Below, piece by piece: positions 17,378 to 25,314 of a stretch of DNA of 64,000 nucleotides. Both the position numbers and the translations under genes were made by a program. Source of the DNA: Granulicella sp. dw_53 (lineage in GTDB: Bacteria; Acidobacteriota; Terriglobia; Terriglobales; Acidobacteriaceae); assembly GCF_018449545.1 (NCBI RefSeq), contig NZ_JAAVUR010000009.1:62001-126000 (forward strand), read 5' to 3'. Positions within the stretch are counted from its first letter, which is position 1, and every line of letters begins with the position of its first letter. A model generated the notes under the pieces. That model searched no databases and was not told the origin of the DNA. It worked only from the letters and a program-made list of their open reading frames with translations.

Positions 17378-18451
17378 ATGCTCTTGTCTGGCCGCTTCAA
17401 TTTACGCATACTCGTCCTGTTGACCTGCACCTTCGGTCAGGCCCTCTCTCTGCAAGCCCAAAAATCCTCCCGGTCTTTCGACTCTAGCTCGGCCCAAATG
17501 GCATCCCTCGACCGTGAAGTTCATGCAGATATGTTCTTCCTCGCCGACGACGCACTCCATGGCCGAGGCTCCGCCACCCGCGACGAACACCTCGCCGCAC
17601 TCTTTGCTGCCTCTCAGTTTCAGTCCCTCGGTCTCGAACCCGGCGGCCCCGCAGGCTCCTTTCTGCAAAAGTCTCCGCTTCCCGATCCACTCCCTGAACG
17701 CCTCCAACACCATCTCGCCAAATTCGAGGACACCTCCCGTAAAGAGACCTGGAACGCCATCGCTATCCTCCGCGGCTCCGACCCCAACCTCAAGAACGAG
17801 GTCATCCTCCTCACAGCTCACCTCGACCATCTCGGCGTAGCCGCCACACCGATCAACGGAGATGCAATCTACAACGGAGCCGATGACGATGCCTCCGGCA
17901 CCACCGCTGTCCTCACCCTTGCACATTTGCTCGCCACCGGACACCACCCCCGTCGTACCGTTGTTTTCGCTCTCTTCGGCTCAGAAGAGATAGGCGGCTT
18001 CGGAGCTCGGGCTTTTCTCGCCAACCCGCCGACGCCTCTCACGAACATCGTTGCCAACCTTGAGTTCGAGATGATCGGCCGCCCCGACCCTGCCGTTCCT
18101 GCCGGCACCCTTTGGCTTACAGGATACGAACGCTCAACCCTCGGCCCTGAGCTTGCCAAGCACGGAGCCCACCTCGTCAACGATCCTCACCCCAAGGAGC
18201 AGTTCTTCCAGCGCTCCGACAACATCGCCCTCGCCCGCCAGGGCGTCATCGCCCACACCGTCTCCAGCTTCGGCCTCCACACCGACTACCATCAGCCCAC
18301 TGACGAGCTCGGCACCATCGACTTCACCCACATGACCAACGCTATAGCCTCCATAGTCGCCCCAATCCACTGGCTCACCGATACCGACTGGAAGCCCACA
18401 TGGAATCCTGGCGGAAGACCTGAAGCCCATCCCCCAACCTCACAGCAATAA
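17378..18451 (+). CDS. Secreted M28-family zinc aminopeptidase-like protein
   Basis: The protein has 357 residues with a signal peptide (hydrophobic 9-25, cleavage near LQAQ). The two-zinc M28 site is visible: His148 and Asp150 in TAHLDHLG, the aspartates of YNGADDDASG (169-171), the Glu pair of FGSEEIGG (203-204), an acidic residue in EMIGR (231) and His305 in DYHQPTDE. Expected role: periplasmic or extracellular removal of N-terminal residues from peptides. The middle is shorter than in typical PA-domain-containing aminopeptidases, so no protease-associated domain seems present. It is divergent from the beta-propeller lipoprotein. Confidence 0.85.
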   Translation: MLLSGRFNLRILVLLTCTFGQALSLQAQKSSRSFDSSSAQMASLDREVHADMFFLADDALHGRGSATRDEHLAALFAASQFQSLGLEPGGPAGSFLQKSPLPDPLPERLQHHLAKFEDTSRKETWNAIAILRGSDPNLKNEVILLTAHLDHLGVAATPINGDAIYNGADDDASGTTAVLTLAHLLATGHHPRRTVVFALFGSEEIGGFGARAFLANPPTPLTNIVANLEFEMIGRPDPAVPAGTLWLTGYERSTLGPELAKHGAHLVNDPHPKEQFFQRSDNIALARQGVIAHTVSSFGLHTDYHQPTDELGTIDFTHMTNAIASIVAPIHWLTDTDWKPTWNPGGRPEAHPPTSQQ

Positions 18452-18455
18452 GAAA

Positions 18456-18478
18456 GGCGCGGGCGATGAGCCCGCGCC
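18456..18478. terminator. Terminator hairpin between M28 gene and ahpD
   Basis: A perfect 9-base-pair GC-rich stem (GGCGCGGGC with GCCCGCGCC) and loop GATGA lie five bases after the M28 stop. It sits between convergent genes and could serve both directions. Confidence 0.7.
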
Positions 18479-18500
18479 TCCCATAACCCCGTGAACCAAC

Positions 18501-19049
18501 CTAAGCCGCAGCGACAGTAGGCGAAGCCTTCTCCGCATCCAGCACCACTCCGATAGCATGAACCACCGCGGACACCCTGATCGCCGAATTGATCAGCTCC
18601 TCTGTCGCACCCTTATCCCGCAGCACCTGCTCATGCGAGTCGACACACTTCCCGCAGGCGTTCACCGCGCTCACCGCCAGGCACCACAGCTCGAAGTCCA
18701 CAGCCTCCGCGCCATGTCCGCGCAATGCATTCATCCGCAGCCGCGCCGGAAGCGTCGCGTACTTGTCGTTTGTCGTCAGATGATGAAACCGGTAGTAGAT
18801 ATTGTTCATCCCCATAATCGCTGCAGCCGCCTTCGCCGCATCCAGAACAGCAGGGCTCAACACCTCCGCAGCCTGCGCGATCACGGCAGCCGTCAACGCC
18901 TCATTCCGTGTTGCGATCGCAGTCGATACCACTGTGCCCCACAACTGCGCCGGAGTCAGCTCCGAGTTCTGCCGCACCAGGGAGGAGTAGTTCAACTTCA
19001 AATCCTTCGCATACCCAGGCAGACCGCCAATCAAATCTTCCAGACTCAT
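18501..19049 (-). CDS. ahpD: Alkylhydroperoxidase AhpD (carboxymuconolactone decarboxylase family)
   Basis: The protein has 182 residues. Active-site residues line up with mycobacterial AhpD: Glu120, Cys132 and Cys135 in ACGKCVDSH, and His139. AhpD is a thiol-disulfide adaptor that re-reduces the peroxiredoxin AhpC, linking it to lipoamide-containing dehydrogenases. The gene lies 92 bases after ahpC on the same strand, with a hairpin between the two, and perR lies upstream of both. The adjacent AhpC is of the mycobacterial type that uses AhpD rather than AhpF, which fits. Confidence 0.95.
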   Translation of the reverse strand: MSLEDLIGGLPGYAKDLKLNYSSLVRQNSELTPAQLWGTVVSTAIATRNEALTAAVIAQAAEVLSPAVLDAAKAAAAIMGMNNIYYRFHHLTTNDKYATLPARLRMNALRGHGAEAVDFELWCLAVSAVNACGKCVDSHEQVLRDKGATEELINSAIRVSAVVHAIGVVLDAEKASPTVAAA

Positions 19050-19083
19050 CTCAAAATCCTCTCATCTTCTCGTTTCGTAAAGA

Positions 19084-19113
19084 AGAGCGCGGTCGCCTCG
19101 GCAACCGCGCTCT
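19084..19113 (-). terminator. Hairpin between ahpC and ahpD
   Basis: A perfect 10-base-pair stem (AGAGCGCGGT with ACCGCGCTCT) with a ten-base loop, followed on the minus-strand transcript by a short T-rich stretch. It could lower ahpD expression relative to ahpC or protect the ahpC message. Confidence 0.55.
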
Positions 19114-19141
19114 CTCGTTCATCATGCAGCATTAGCAAGAA

Positions 19142-19681
19142 CTAAGCGAGAGTAGCTTCGCCCTTCTGCCAGTTGCAAGGGCACAGCTCGTCGGTCTGCA
19201 GAGCATCCAGCACCCGTAGAACCTCCTGCGGATTGCGCCCCACAGAGAGATCCGTCACATACACGAAGCGAATAACATTATCGGGATCGACCAGGAAGGT
19301 TGCCCGCTGTGCCACGCCCTCTTTGCCATCCAGAATGCCAAGCTCACCGCAAAGATTCCGCTTGATGTCCGAGAGCATCGGGAAGGGCAGATCCTTCAGG
19401 TCCGCATGATGCGTCCGCCACGCAGCATGAACGTACTCATTGTCCGTGCTACCACCCAGAATCTGGCAGTCGCGGTCTAGAAACTCGTTGTTCAACTTAC
19501 CAAAGGCAGCAATCTCCGTAGGACAAACAAACGTAAAATCCTTCGGCCAGAAAAAATAAAGCTTCCACTTACCCGGATAGGACTCCTGCGTAATCGTCGT
19601 GAACGCCTTGCTCTCGTCCTTGTCAGTAGAAATCGTGGCGGTTACTGAGTAATCCGGAAACTTCTCACCAATCTGCAGCAT
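19142..19681 (-). CDS. ahpC: Peroxiredoxin AhpC (mycobacterial type)
   Basis: The protein has 179 residues. The peroxidatic cysteine is Cys53 in DFTFVCPTE. The C-terminal pair Cys167/Cys169 in DELCPCNW corresponds to the unusual resolving cysteines of Mycobacterium tuberculosis AhpC. It reduces hydrogen peroxide, organic peroxides and peroxynitrite in the cytoplasm. It lies between perR (64 bases upstream, same strand) and ahpD, forming a compact peroxide-response unit. GGGAG lies 13 bases before the ATG, a rather long spacing. Confidence 0.96.
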   Translation of the reverse strand: MLQIGEKFPDYSVTATISTDKDESKAFTTITQESYPGKWKLYFFWPKDFTFVCPTEIAAFGKLNNEFLDRDCQILGGSTDNEYVHAAWRTHHADLKDLPFPMLSDIKRNLCGELGILDGKEGVAQRATFLVDPDNVIRFVYVTDLSVGRNPQEVLRVLDALQTDELCPCNWQKGEATLA

Positions 19682-19745
19682 GTATTTTTTGTAACTCCCT
19701 TTTTTATTTAATGTTCAGTTCGTACAACGGCGGCCTAACTACCAT

Positions 19746-20168
19746 TTACTGACACTTCGCACAAATCCCAATCACATCTACGGAGTACCTCTCCACCAGA
19801 AACCCGTCCGCCAGCTTGCGCCGCTTCGGCAGAGCTCCAAGGGAGCTCTCATCGATGTCCTCAATGGACTTGCACTTCGAGCACACCAGATGGTGATGCT
19901 CTTCTGCATTCATCTCCAGGCGTTGCGAGCCATGATGCAGACTCACCTCGCGCAGTACGCCGCTCTCCACAAATAAATGGATATTTTTATAGACAGTCGC
20001 AAGTGAGATGGAAGGAATCTTGCGCTTCACCCGCGCATAAATCTCCTCCGGGCTGGGATGCCCATCCATGCCTTGCATCACCTCATACAAGACCTGCCTC
20101 TGGTGCGTCACAGCGATTCCATGCTCGGCGCACAGCTCACGAAAAGGCTTGATAAGGGTCATCTCCAC
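19746..20168 (-). CDS. perR: Fur-family regulator, PerR-like
   Basis: The protein has 140 residues if it begins at the GTG at 20168; an ATG two codons later (20162) is equally possible. A winged-helix N-terminus (ISLATVYKNIHLFVESG) is followed by the Fur dimer domain. Structural zinc cysteines are Cys96, Cys99, Cys136 and Cys139. The regulatory metal site His37, His91, His93 and Asp104 falls at the same numbers as in Bacillus subtilis PerR, but position 85 is Glu where PerR has Asp. It lies upstream of ahpC-ahpD, and a strong palindrome precedes the start. Likely a repressor of the peroxide genes and of itself; a plain Fur role is the alternative. Confidence 0.88.
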   Translation of the reverse strand: MEMTLIKPFRELCAEHGIAVTHQRQVLYEVMQGMDGHPSPEEIYARVKRKIPSISLATVYKNIHLFVESGVLREVSLHHGSQRLEMNAEEHHHLVCSKCKSIEDIDESSLGALPKRRKLADGFLVERYSVDVIGICAKCQ

Positions 20169-20189
20169 TCAAAAAGTGTATCTCAAATA

Positions 20190-20208
20190 AACAGTAATTA
20201 TTACTGTT
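20190..20208. promoter_or_regulatory. PerR/Fur-box-like palindrome upstream of perR
   Basis: AACAGTAATTATTACTGTT is a perfect inverted repeat (8-3-8) and contains the 7-1-7 arrangement CAGTAAT-T-ATTACTG typical of Fur-family operators. It lies 22 bases upstream of the perR GTG, where it would cover the promoter, so autoregulation of the perR-ahpC-ahpD unit is likely. Confidence 0.72.
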
Positions 20209-20343
20209 CAATAAAGATAGTTATCCACAAACTTAGACCGCAAAGGCCTCAGAGACACACAGCCCCCTAAACAAAAAATGAGATCCAGCATGCTCGGCAC
20301 AAATCAGCGCCAAGCCTCTTCGTCTCCAGTTCAAGGCCTCAGT

Positions 20344-20775
20344 TCAATTGAGACGTTCACTCTTCCCCAACCGCCCATCCAGCGGCCTTCTCTGCTCTGC
20401 TGACTCATCCACACCATGCCAGTGCGAGATTCCCACCTCACCCATCTTCCAGCATAAGAGCGCGGCCCTTCCTTCTACCTGGCACGGAAAATCCAGCACT
20501 CCATCCTCCAGGTTCTGCACTCGTGCGCCAATCGCCTCAATCTCCGCGATCGTATCCTGCGTCTCCTGCGTAGCCTTATCCCGCTCAGCCCGACGACGCG
20601 CGGCCGCAACAACATCGACATGCATCCCGCCGGAGAGAAAGATCCGATGGCTCAACCGCTGCATCTCTAACTCCAACTCCGCCGCATGCAACGCAGAGCT
20701 GCGCGCCCTCTGCAACAACGACTCCAGCACCGGCAGCAGAGTCTGCGCCTCGCCCAAGGTAAATGTCTTGCTCAC
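20344..20775 (-). CDS. DUF2203 family protein
   Basis: The protein has 143 residues. The start is the GTG at 20775, which overlaps the nadA stop in a GTGA, so translation is probably coupled; a longer frame extends upstream inside nadA but is spurious. FTLGEAQTLLPVLESLL at the start and the end pattern DFPCQVEGRAALLCWKMGE then ISHWHGVDE are the DUF2203 signature. The middle is helical and probably coiled coil. The role of the family is unknown. Confidence 0.82.
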   Translation of the reverse strand: MSKTFTLGEAQTLLPVLESLLQRARSSALHAAELELEMQRLSHRIFLSGGMHVDVVAAARRRAERDKATQETQDTIAEIEAIGARVQNLEDGVLDFPCQVEGRAALLCWKMGEVGISHWHGVDESAEQRRPLDGRLGKSERLN

Positions 20776-21932
20776 GCCTTCACCTCCAGCATGCGGTCCA
20801 GCGCCACGCGGGCCCACTGCTTCACATCCTCGTCCACTTTGATGCGGTTCACCACACGGCCTTCCACCAGATTCTCCAGCGCCCAGGCCAGGTGCTGCGG
20901 AGAGATCCGGTACATCGTCGTGCACAGGCACCCCGAATCATCCAGCGTGATCACCCTCTTGCCCAGCGGAGCAAAGCGCTTCGCCAGCCGGTTCACCAGA
21001 TGAATCTCGGTTCCTACCGCAAAGCTCGCGCCCTCCGGAGCTCTTTCGATCGCATCGATTATCCGCTCCGTCGAACCCACCGTATCCGCCTTCTGACAGA
21101 CCTCCCAGCGGCACTCCGGATGCACAATCACCTGCATCCCCGGCTCATCGCGCCGCACCCGGTCTACATGCTCCGGCAAGAACCGCTGATGCACGCTGCA
21201 GTGCCCCTTCCACAGGATCACCTTCGCCGCCTTCAAACGATCCGGAGTCACGCCCCCGTTGATCTGGTAAGGATCCCAAACCACCATCTCGCTCAATGGA
21301 ATCCCCATCCCGAACGCAGTATTCCTTCCCAGATGCTGGTCCGGCAGAAAAAGAATCTTCTCTCCCCGCGCAAACGCCCACTCAAACGCCCCGCGAGCAT
21401 TGGACGAAGTGCAGACCAGCCCACCCCGCTCCCCGCAAAAGGCCTTGATAGCCGCAGCCGAGTTCATATAAGTCAGGGGGACGACCTTGCCTTCCAGTCC
21501 CTGCCCCCTAATCCCTAATCCCTGCGTCAAAGAGTCCCAGCAATCCTCGACCTGCCCAATCTCGGCCATATCCGCCATTGAGCACCCGGCATTCAGATCC
21601 GGCAGAATCACCTGCTGCCACGGTTGTCCCAGGACATCCGCCGTCTCAGCCATAAAATGCACGCCGCAGAAGAGCATGTACTTCGCGCTCGTCTCCGCCG
21701 CCACTTTGCTTAGTTTGTAGCTGTCGCCTGTATAGTCTGCAAACCGGATCACCTCATCCCGTTGGTAATGATGTCCCAACAGCACCACGTCCGTTCCCAG
21801 CCGCTCACGCGCAGCCGCAATCCGGTCATCCATCGTATGGTCTGGCTGGGAAAGATAGTTATCCAGAGAGCAAGTATCTGAAACACCCGTTTCCACGGCC
21901 TCAGCCGTAGTTTCATCAATCAATAGACTCAA
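20772..21932 (-). CDS. nadA: Quinolinate synthase
   Basis: The protein has 386 residues. It starts with TTG at 21932 preceded by GGAG at ideal distance. Recognisable segments are LLGHHYQRDEVIRFADYTGDS, FCGVHFMAETADVL, PDLNAGCSMADM and VCTSSNARGAFEWA. Conserved cysteines likely to hold the [4Fe-4S] cluster are Cys117, Cys245 (KGHCSVH) and Cys335 or Cys337 (SGCLC). The enzyme condenses iminoaspartate with dihydroxyacetone phosphate to quinolinate in NAD synthesis. nadB and nadC are not in the window. The gene overlaps the DUF2203 gene. Confidence 0.95.
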   Translation of the reverse strand: MSLLIDETTAEAVETGVSDTCSLDNYLSQPDHTMDDRIAAARERLGTDVVLLGHHYQRDEVIRFADYTGDSYKLSKVAAETSAKYMLFCGVHFMAETADVLGQPWQQVILPDLNAGCSMADMAEIGQVEDCWDSLTQGLGIRGQGLEGKVVPLTYMNSAAAIKAFCGERGGLVCTSSNARGAFEWAFARGEKILFLPDQHLGRNTAFGMGIPLSEMVVWDPYQINGGVTPDRLKAAKVILWKGHCSVHQRFLPEHVDRVRRDEPGMQVIVHPECRWEVCQKADTVGSTERIIDAIERAPEGASFAVGTEIHLVNRLAKRFAPLGKRVITLDDSGCLCTTMYRISPQHLAWALENLVEGRVVNRIKVDEDVKQWARVALDRMLEVKA

Positions 21933-22325
21933 ATTACTCCGCCTTCAGTCTCCAGAGGTCGTTTGGCAACGGCGAGAGCCGGTGCCGTCCTTCGCCTCAG
22001 GAAACGGGGATGTTGAAAGCATATTCACTACCAAGGCTGCAGTGGGTTCACTATGCCGGTCAAAGTCGACCGTCACCCAACCCACGGGGGTGTTGCAGCC
22101 CATACTCGCCTGCCTGCGGCCGAATCACCGCCAGCAGTATTCATCTCTATTGGACGAAAGCTGTGCCAAAAACGATGCATGACATTGCATTCTCTGGCAG
22201 CGGCGAAACGCCCATCCTGCTTCCTTGATTCTAGCCCAAACAGCAGAACCTGCATCTACTAGCCCAAACAGCAGAACCTGCATCTTGTCGCTCGTCTAGG
22301 GAAACCCGTATCATGGGTCTCACAT
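21933..22325. other. Intergenic region with a short tandem repeat
   Basis: About 390 bases between the divergent nadA and tatA/B genes. No coding sequence is supported; short open frames here lack ribosome sites and recognisable composition. It holds a 27-base tandem duplication near its right end and presumably the promoters for both flanking genes. Confidence 0.6.
22231..22285. repeat. 27-base tandem direct repeat
   Basis: The 27-base unit beginning CTAGCCCAAACAGCAG and ending CCTGCATCT occurs twice (22231-22257 and 22259-22285) with a single A between, an exact copy. It lies 40 bases before the tatA/B start. Confidence 0.9.
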
Positions 22326-22898
22326 ATGCCGAGCTTCGGCGATAGCGCTTTTATATTCATCCTCGCCCTTCTTCTCTTTGGTCCGAAGAGGTTGCCGGAG
22401 CTCGCCCGTCAGCTTGGCAAGCTCATGGCCGAGTTCCGCCGCGCCTCCAATGAGTTCCGCATGCAGATGGACGAGGAACTCCGCCTCGCAGACCAGGCCG
22501 AGCAACAAAGAAAGATCGCCGCCATAGAGGCTGCCGCCCCCATAGCCCCTCCCATCGGCGAGGTAGCTCCAGAGCCCGAGACGCCCTATCCTCAGGATCC
22601 CGCCACCGAGCCTCTTCCCATAGCCTCCGAAGGCGATCTCTCCCTCATGCCCCCTTCGACTGGCTTGCCCACTCCCCGCGGGACAGACAGCTACACATCT
22701 CCTGACCCGCAATCCGATAACACTGAAGTCAGCGACAACACGATCCATAGCTCCGATCCTTACGCTTCACCTGCCAACGACCCTATGGAATCCACCGCGA
22801 CCCCGAACGACGACTACGCCTCCAGCCTCCCGGACCGCCACACCCACAACACCACCGACGAAGCTGCGCAGAAATCCGAGGCTCCTCTCCATGGCTGA
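22326..22898 (+). CDS. tatB: Sec-independent translocase subunit TatA/TatB
   Basis: The protein has 190 residues. One N-terminal membrane helix is followed by LLLFGPKRLPELARQLGKLM, the hinge and amphipathic helix of TatA/TatB. The long polar, Pro/Thr-rich tail is more like TatB, though the FGPK hinge is TatA-like. It forms the twin-arginine export pathway for folded proteins together with TatC, whose start overlaps by eight bases. A second TatA may lie elsewhere. Confidence 0.88.
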   Translation: MPSFGDSAFIFILALLLFGPKRLPELARQLGKLMAEFRRASNEFRMQMDEELRLADQAEQQRKIAAIEAAAPIAPPIGEVAPEPETPYPQDPATEPLPIASEGDLSLMPPSTGLPTPRGTDSYTSPDPQSDNTEVSDNTIHSSDPYASPANDPMESTATPNDDYASSLPDRHTHNTTDEAAQKSEAPLHG

Positions 22899-23676
22899 CC
22901 TCGCCGACGGCCTTCGCGCCGCAGTACAAGACCGAGCCGAGCTCCCTGGCATGAGCCTCATGGAGCATCTCGAAGAGCTTCGCAAGCGCCTCATCCGCTC
23001 CGTCATCTTCCTCGTCATCGGCTTCGCCATCGCCTACGCCTTCCACGAGCAGCTCTACGGCATCATCCAGAAGCCCCTCGATGACCTCCACATCCCGCTC
23101 AACTTCACCCACCCCACCGACGGCCTCAATCTCTACCTCAAGACCGCCTTCCTCGGCGGCGCCCTCCTCGCCTCGCCCTTCATCCTCTATCAGATCTGGC
23201 TCTTCATCTCGCCTGGTATGTACCAGAACGAGAAGCGCTACGTCTGGCCATTCATGTCCGCGACCGTTGGCCTCTTCCTCGCCGGAGCATGGTTCGGCTA
23301 CCACTGGGTGCTGCCGGGAGCCATCAAGGTCCTAGTCCTCGACTTCGGCAAACGCTTCCACCCCATCCTCACCATCGAGGACTACACCCAGTTCTTCCTC
23401 GCGGTCATCCTCGGCCTCGGAATCTGCTTCGAACTCCCCATCCTCATCTTCTTCCTCTCGCTCTTCGGCATCGTCGACGCCAAGTTCCTGCTCAAGCACA
23501 TCCGCTACGCCATCCTCGTCATCTTCCTCATCTCGGCCATCATCTGTCCCCTGCCCGACCCCGTCAGCATGTGCCTCTTCGCCAGCCCCATGCTGGCCCT
23601 CTACATGATCGGCGTGGGCGTCGCCTACCTCGTCCATCCGACGCGCCGCAAAGCCCGAGAGATCAAATCCACATGA
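22891..23676 (+). CDS. tatC: Sec-independent translocase subunit TatC
   Basis: The protein has 261 residues and six membrane spans. MEHLEELRKRLIRS at the N-terminus, the FxxxPFxxYQ-like segment (LLASPFILYQIWLFISPGMY) and the later ELPILIFFLSLFGIV are diagnostic. TatC binds the twin-arginine signal peptide. It overlaps tatA/B by eight bases and the next gene by four (ATGA), so the three are co-translated. Confidence 0.96.
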   Translation: MADLADGLRAAVQDRAELPGMSLMEHLEELRKRLIRSVIFLVIGFAIAYAFHEQLYGIIQKPLDDLHIPLNFTHPTDGLNLYLKTAFLGGALLASPFILYQIWLFISPGMYQNEKRYVWPFMSATVGLFLAGAWFGYHWVLPGAIKVLVLDFGKRFHPILTIEDYTQFFLAVILGLGICFELPILIFFLSLFGIVDAKFLLKHIRYAILVIFLISAIICPLPDPVSMCLFASPMLALYMIGVGVAYLVHPTRRKAREIKST

Positions 23677-24695
23677 TCGTGAACGAGATCCGTCGCCCGA
23701 ACTTCAGGAAAAATCGCCCGATAAATTGTCATCCTGAGCGAAGCGCAGCGAAGTCGAAGGACCTGCGGTTACTCTTGCCCCTGCTCCTTCTTCTCGTCAC
23801 CACGATCCACGCTCCAGCCCAGAACAAATCAGCGGCCTCCACAAAAGGCTTCAGCGGCCAATCTGCCTACAGCCTCACGCAGCAATATCTCGCCGCCGCC
23901 CCCAAACGCTGGATCGGATCCCCCGGCCACCTCAAGGCCGAAGAGTTCATCAAATCTCACTTCGCCCCCGAAGCCGCCAAAGGCAACCTCGAGACCGATA
24001 GCTTCTCCGCCAACACCCCTGCTGGACAGCTCGCCATGCGCAACTACATCGTGCGCTTCCCCGGCAAAAAAGACGGAGTCATCGTCCTCGCCAGCCACTA
24101 CGAGACCAACTACCCCCTCCGCGACATCAACTTCGTCGGAGCCAACGACGGTGGCGCCACCACCGCCCTCCTCATCGAGATCGGCACCTACCTCCGCGCC
24201 CATCCCCCTGAGGGCTACAGCGTCTGGCTCCTCTTCGACGACGGCGAAGAGGCCATCAAGGACTGGTCCGCCTCCGACTCCCTCTACGGCACCCGCCACC
24301 TGGCCGCCAAGTGGTCCCAGGACGGCACCCTCAAGCGCATTAAGGCCTTCCTCCTCGCCGACATGATCGCCGACAAAGACCTCCACATCGACCGCGACGA
24401 CAACTCCACCCCCTGGCTCCAGGACCTCCTCGCCACCGCCGCCAAGAACACCGGCCACTCCGCCTCGGTCTTTCAGTTCCCCACCTCCGCCCTCGACGAC
24501 CACATTCCGTTCAAGCAGCGTGGCGTCCCCGTCCTGGACCTCATCGACTTCAACTACGGCCCCGCAACCCAGGAACACCCCGAAGGCGGCTACCACCACA
24601 CCGAGCTCGACACTCTCGACAAGCTCAGCCCCAAATCCTTTCAGATCTCCGGCGAACTCATCCTCGAACTCATCCACCTCATTAACCTCCACTAA
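23673..24695 (+). CDS. Glutaminyl-peptide cyclotransferase-like M28 protein
   Basis: The frame begins with ATG overlapping the tatC stop; a far longer upstream frame is an artefact. The first 33 residues are odd: CHPERSAAKSKDL is coded by a dispersed intergenic repeat, and the signal-peptide core (LLLPLLLLLVTT) follows, so a downstream TTG may be the true start. The catalytic part resembles animal glutaminyl cyclase: ASHYETNYPL (zinc His about 142), GANDGGA (Asp), DDGEEAIKDWS, then DSLYGTRHLAAKW, and DDHIPFKQRGVPVLDLI. Expected activity: cyclising N-terminal Gln to pyroglutamate, or aminopeptidase action, in the periplasm. Confidence 0.8.
   Translation: MIVNEIRRPNFRKNRPINCHPERSAAKSKDLRLLLPLLLLLVTTIHAPAQNKSAASTKGFSGQSAYSLTQQYLAAAPKRWIGSPGHLKAEEFIKSHFAPEAAKGNLETDSFSANTPAGQLAMRNYIVRFPGKKDGVIVLASHYETNYPLRDINFVGANDGGATTALLIEIGTYLRAHPPEGYSVWLLFDDGEEAIKDWSASDSLYGTRHLAAKWSQDGTLKRIKAFLLADMIADKDLHIDRDDNSTPWLQDLLATAAKNTGHSASVFQFPTSALDDHIPFKQRGVPVLDLIDFNYGPATQEHPEGGYHHTELDTLDKLSPKSFQISGELILELIHLINLH
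23727..23768. repeat. Dispersed intergenic repeat of the 'CHPERS...KSKDL' type
   Basis: TGTCATCCTGAGCGAAGCGC followed by AGCGAAGTCGAAGGACCTGC matches a short repeat family scattered through acidobacterial and other soil-bacterial genomes, often mis-annotated as the peptide CHPERSxxKSKDL. Only this copy is seen in the window. Here it lies at the 5' end of the cyclase-like gene and is in frame with it. Confidence 0.65.
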
Positions 24696-24750
24696 TCCGC
24701 CATAAACCCGCCCACTCCCCCACACCTGTCCGGTGTGGAACAATAAAGCA

Positions 24751-25275
24751 ATGGCTATCGAGCTAAAAACTGGATTCTCCTGCAACGTCTGCGGAGAACA
24801 CCACGATGTTCTGCCGCTTAGTTACAGCGTCAAGGCCCCGCTTGCGGCAGCGGCAGTCCCAGTGGATGAGCTGGAGCAGCGGGTCGTCATCACCCCCGAT
24901 CAATGCGTCATCGACGGCAGGGACTTCTACCTGCGCGGCCGCATTCCAGTCCCGGTCCTCGGCCTCGAAGAGTCCTTCATCTGGGGCGTCTGGGTCGAGG
25001 TAAGCCCCAAAGACTTCATACGGACAAACGATCTCTGGAACGCCGCTGGCCGGGAGACAGAGCCACCGTTTCGCGGCTGGCTCAACTCCGAACTCGTCCT
25101 CTTTGGCGACACCATCAACCTCGAGGTCAGCGTACAGACGCAGATCGTAGGACGGCGTCCACACTTCACCGTCGTCGACCAGGACCACCCTCTGGCAATC
25201 GAACAGAGTAACGGCATCACCATACGCCGCGCCGAAGAGATCGCCGAGCAGATCCTGCATGCGGCCACCCTGTAA
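24751..25275 (+). CDS. DUF2199 domain protein
   Basis: The protein has about 174 residues from the ATG at 24751; a GTG six codons earlier (24733) is also possible. The N-terminal GFSCNVCGEHHDVLPLSYS, with a CxxC and a His pair, and the later WGVWVEVS and FRGWLNSEL segments match the DUF2199 family. The cysteines may bind zinc. Role unknown. It follows the cyclase-like gene after 55 bases. Confidence 0.8.
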   Translation: MAIELKTGFSCNVCGEHHDVLPLSYSVKAPLAAAAVPVDELEQRVVITPDQCVIDGRDFYLRGRIPVPVLGLEESFIWGVWVEVSPKDFIRTNDLWNAAGRETEPPFRGWLNSELVLFGDTINLEVSVQTQIVGRRPHFTVVDQDHPLAIEQSNGITIRRAEEIAEQILHAATL

Positions 25276-25314
25276 GTCCCCGAGCAGCCGCAGGCCGCAC
25301 CCTATACTGCAAAG

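Noticed and set aside
22231..22285. A CRISPR-like repeat
   Set aside because: Only two copies with a one-base spacer and no cas genes; it is a plain tandem duplication.
23289..24695. A long frame suggesting a fusion to the cyclase-like gene inside tatC
   Set aside because: The upstream part is His/Pro/Arg-rich and overlaps tatC in another frame. The ATG at 23673 overlapping the tatC stop is the natural start.
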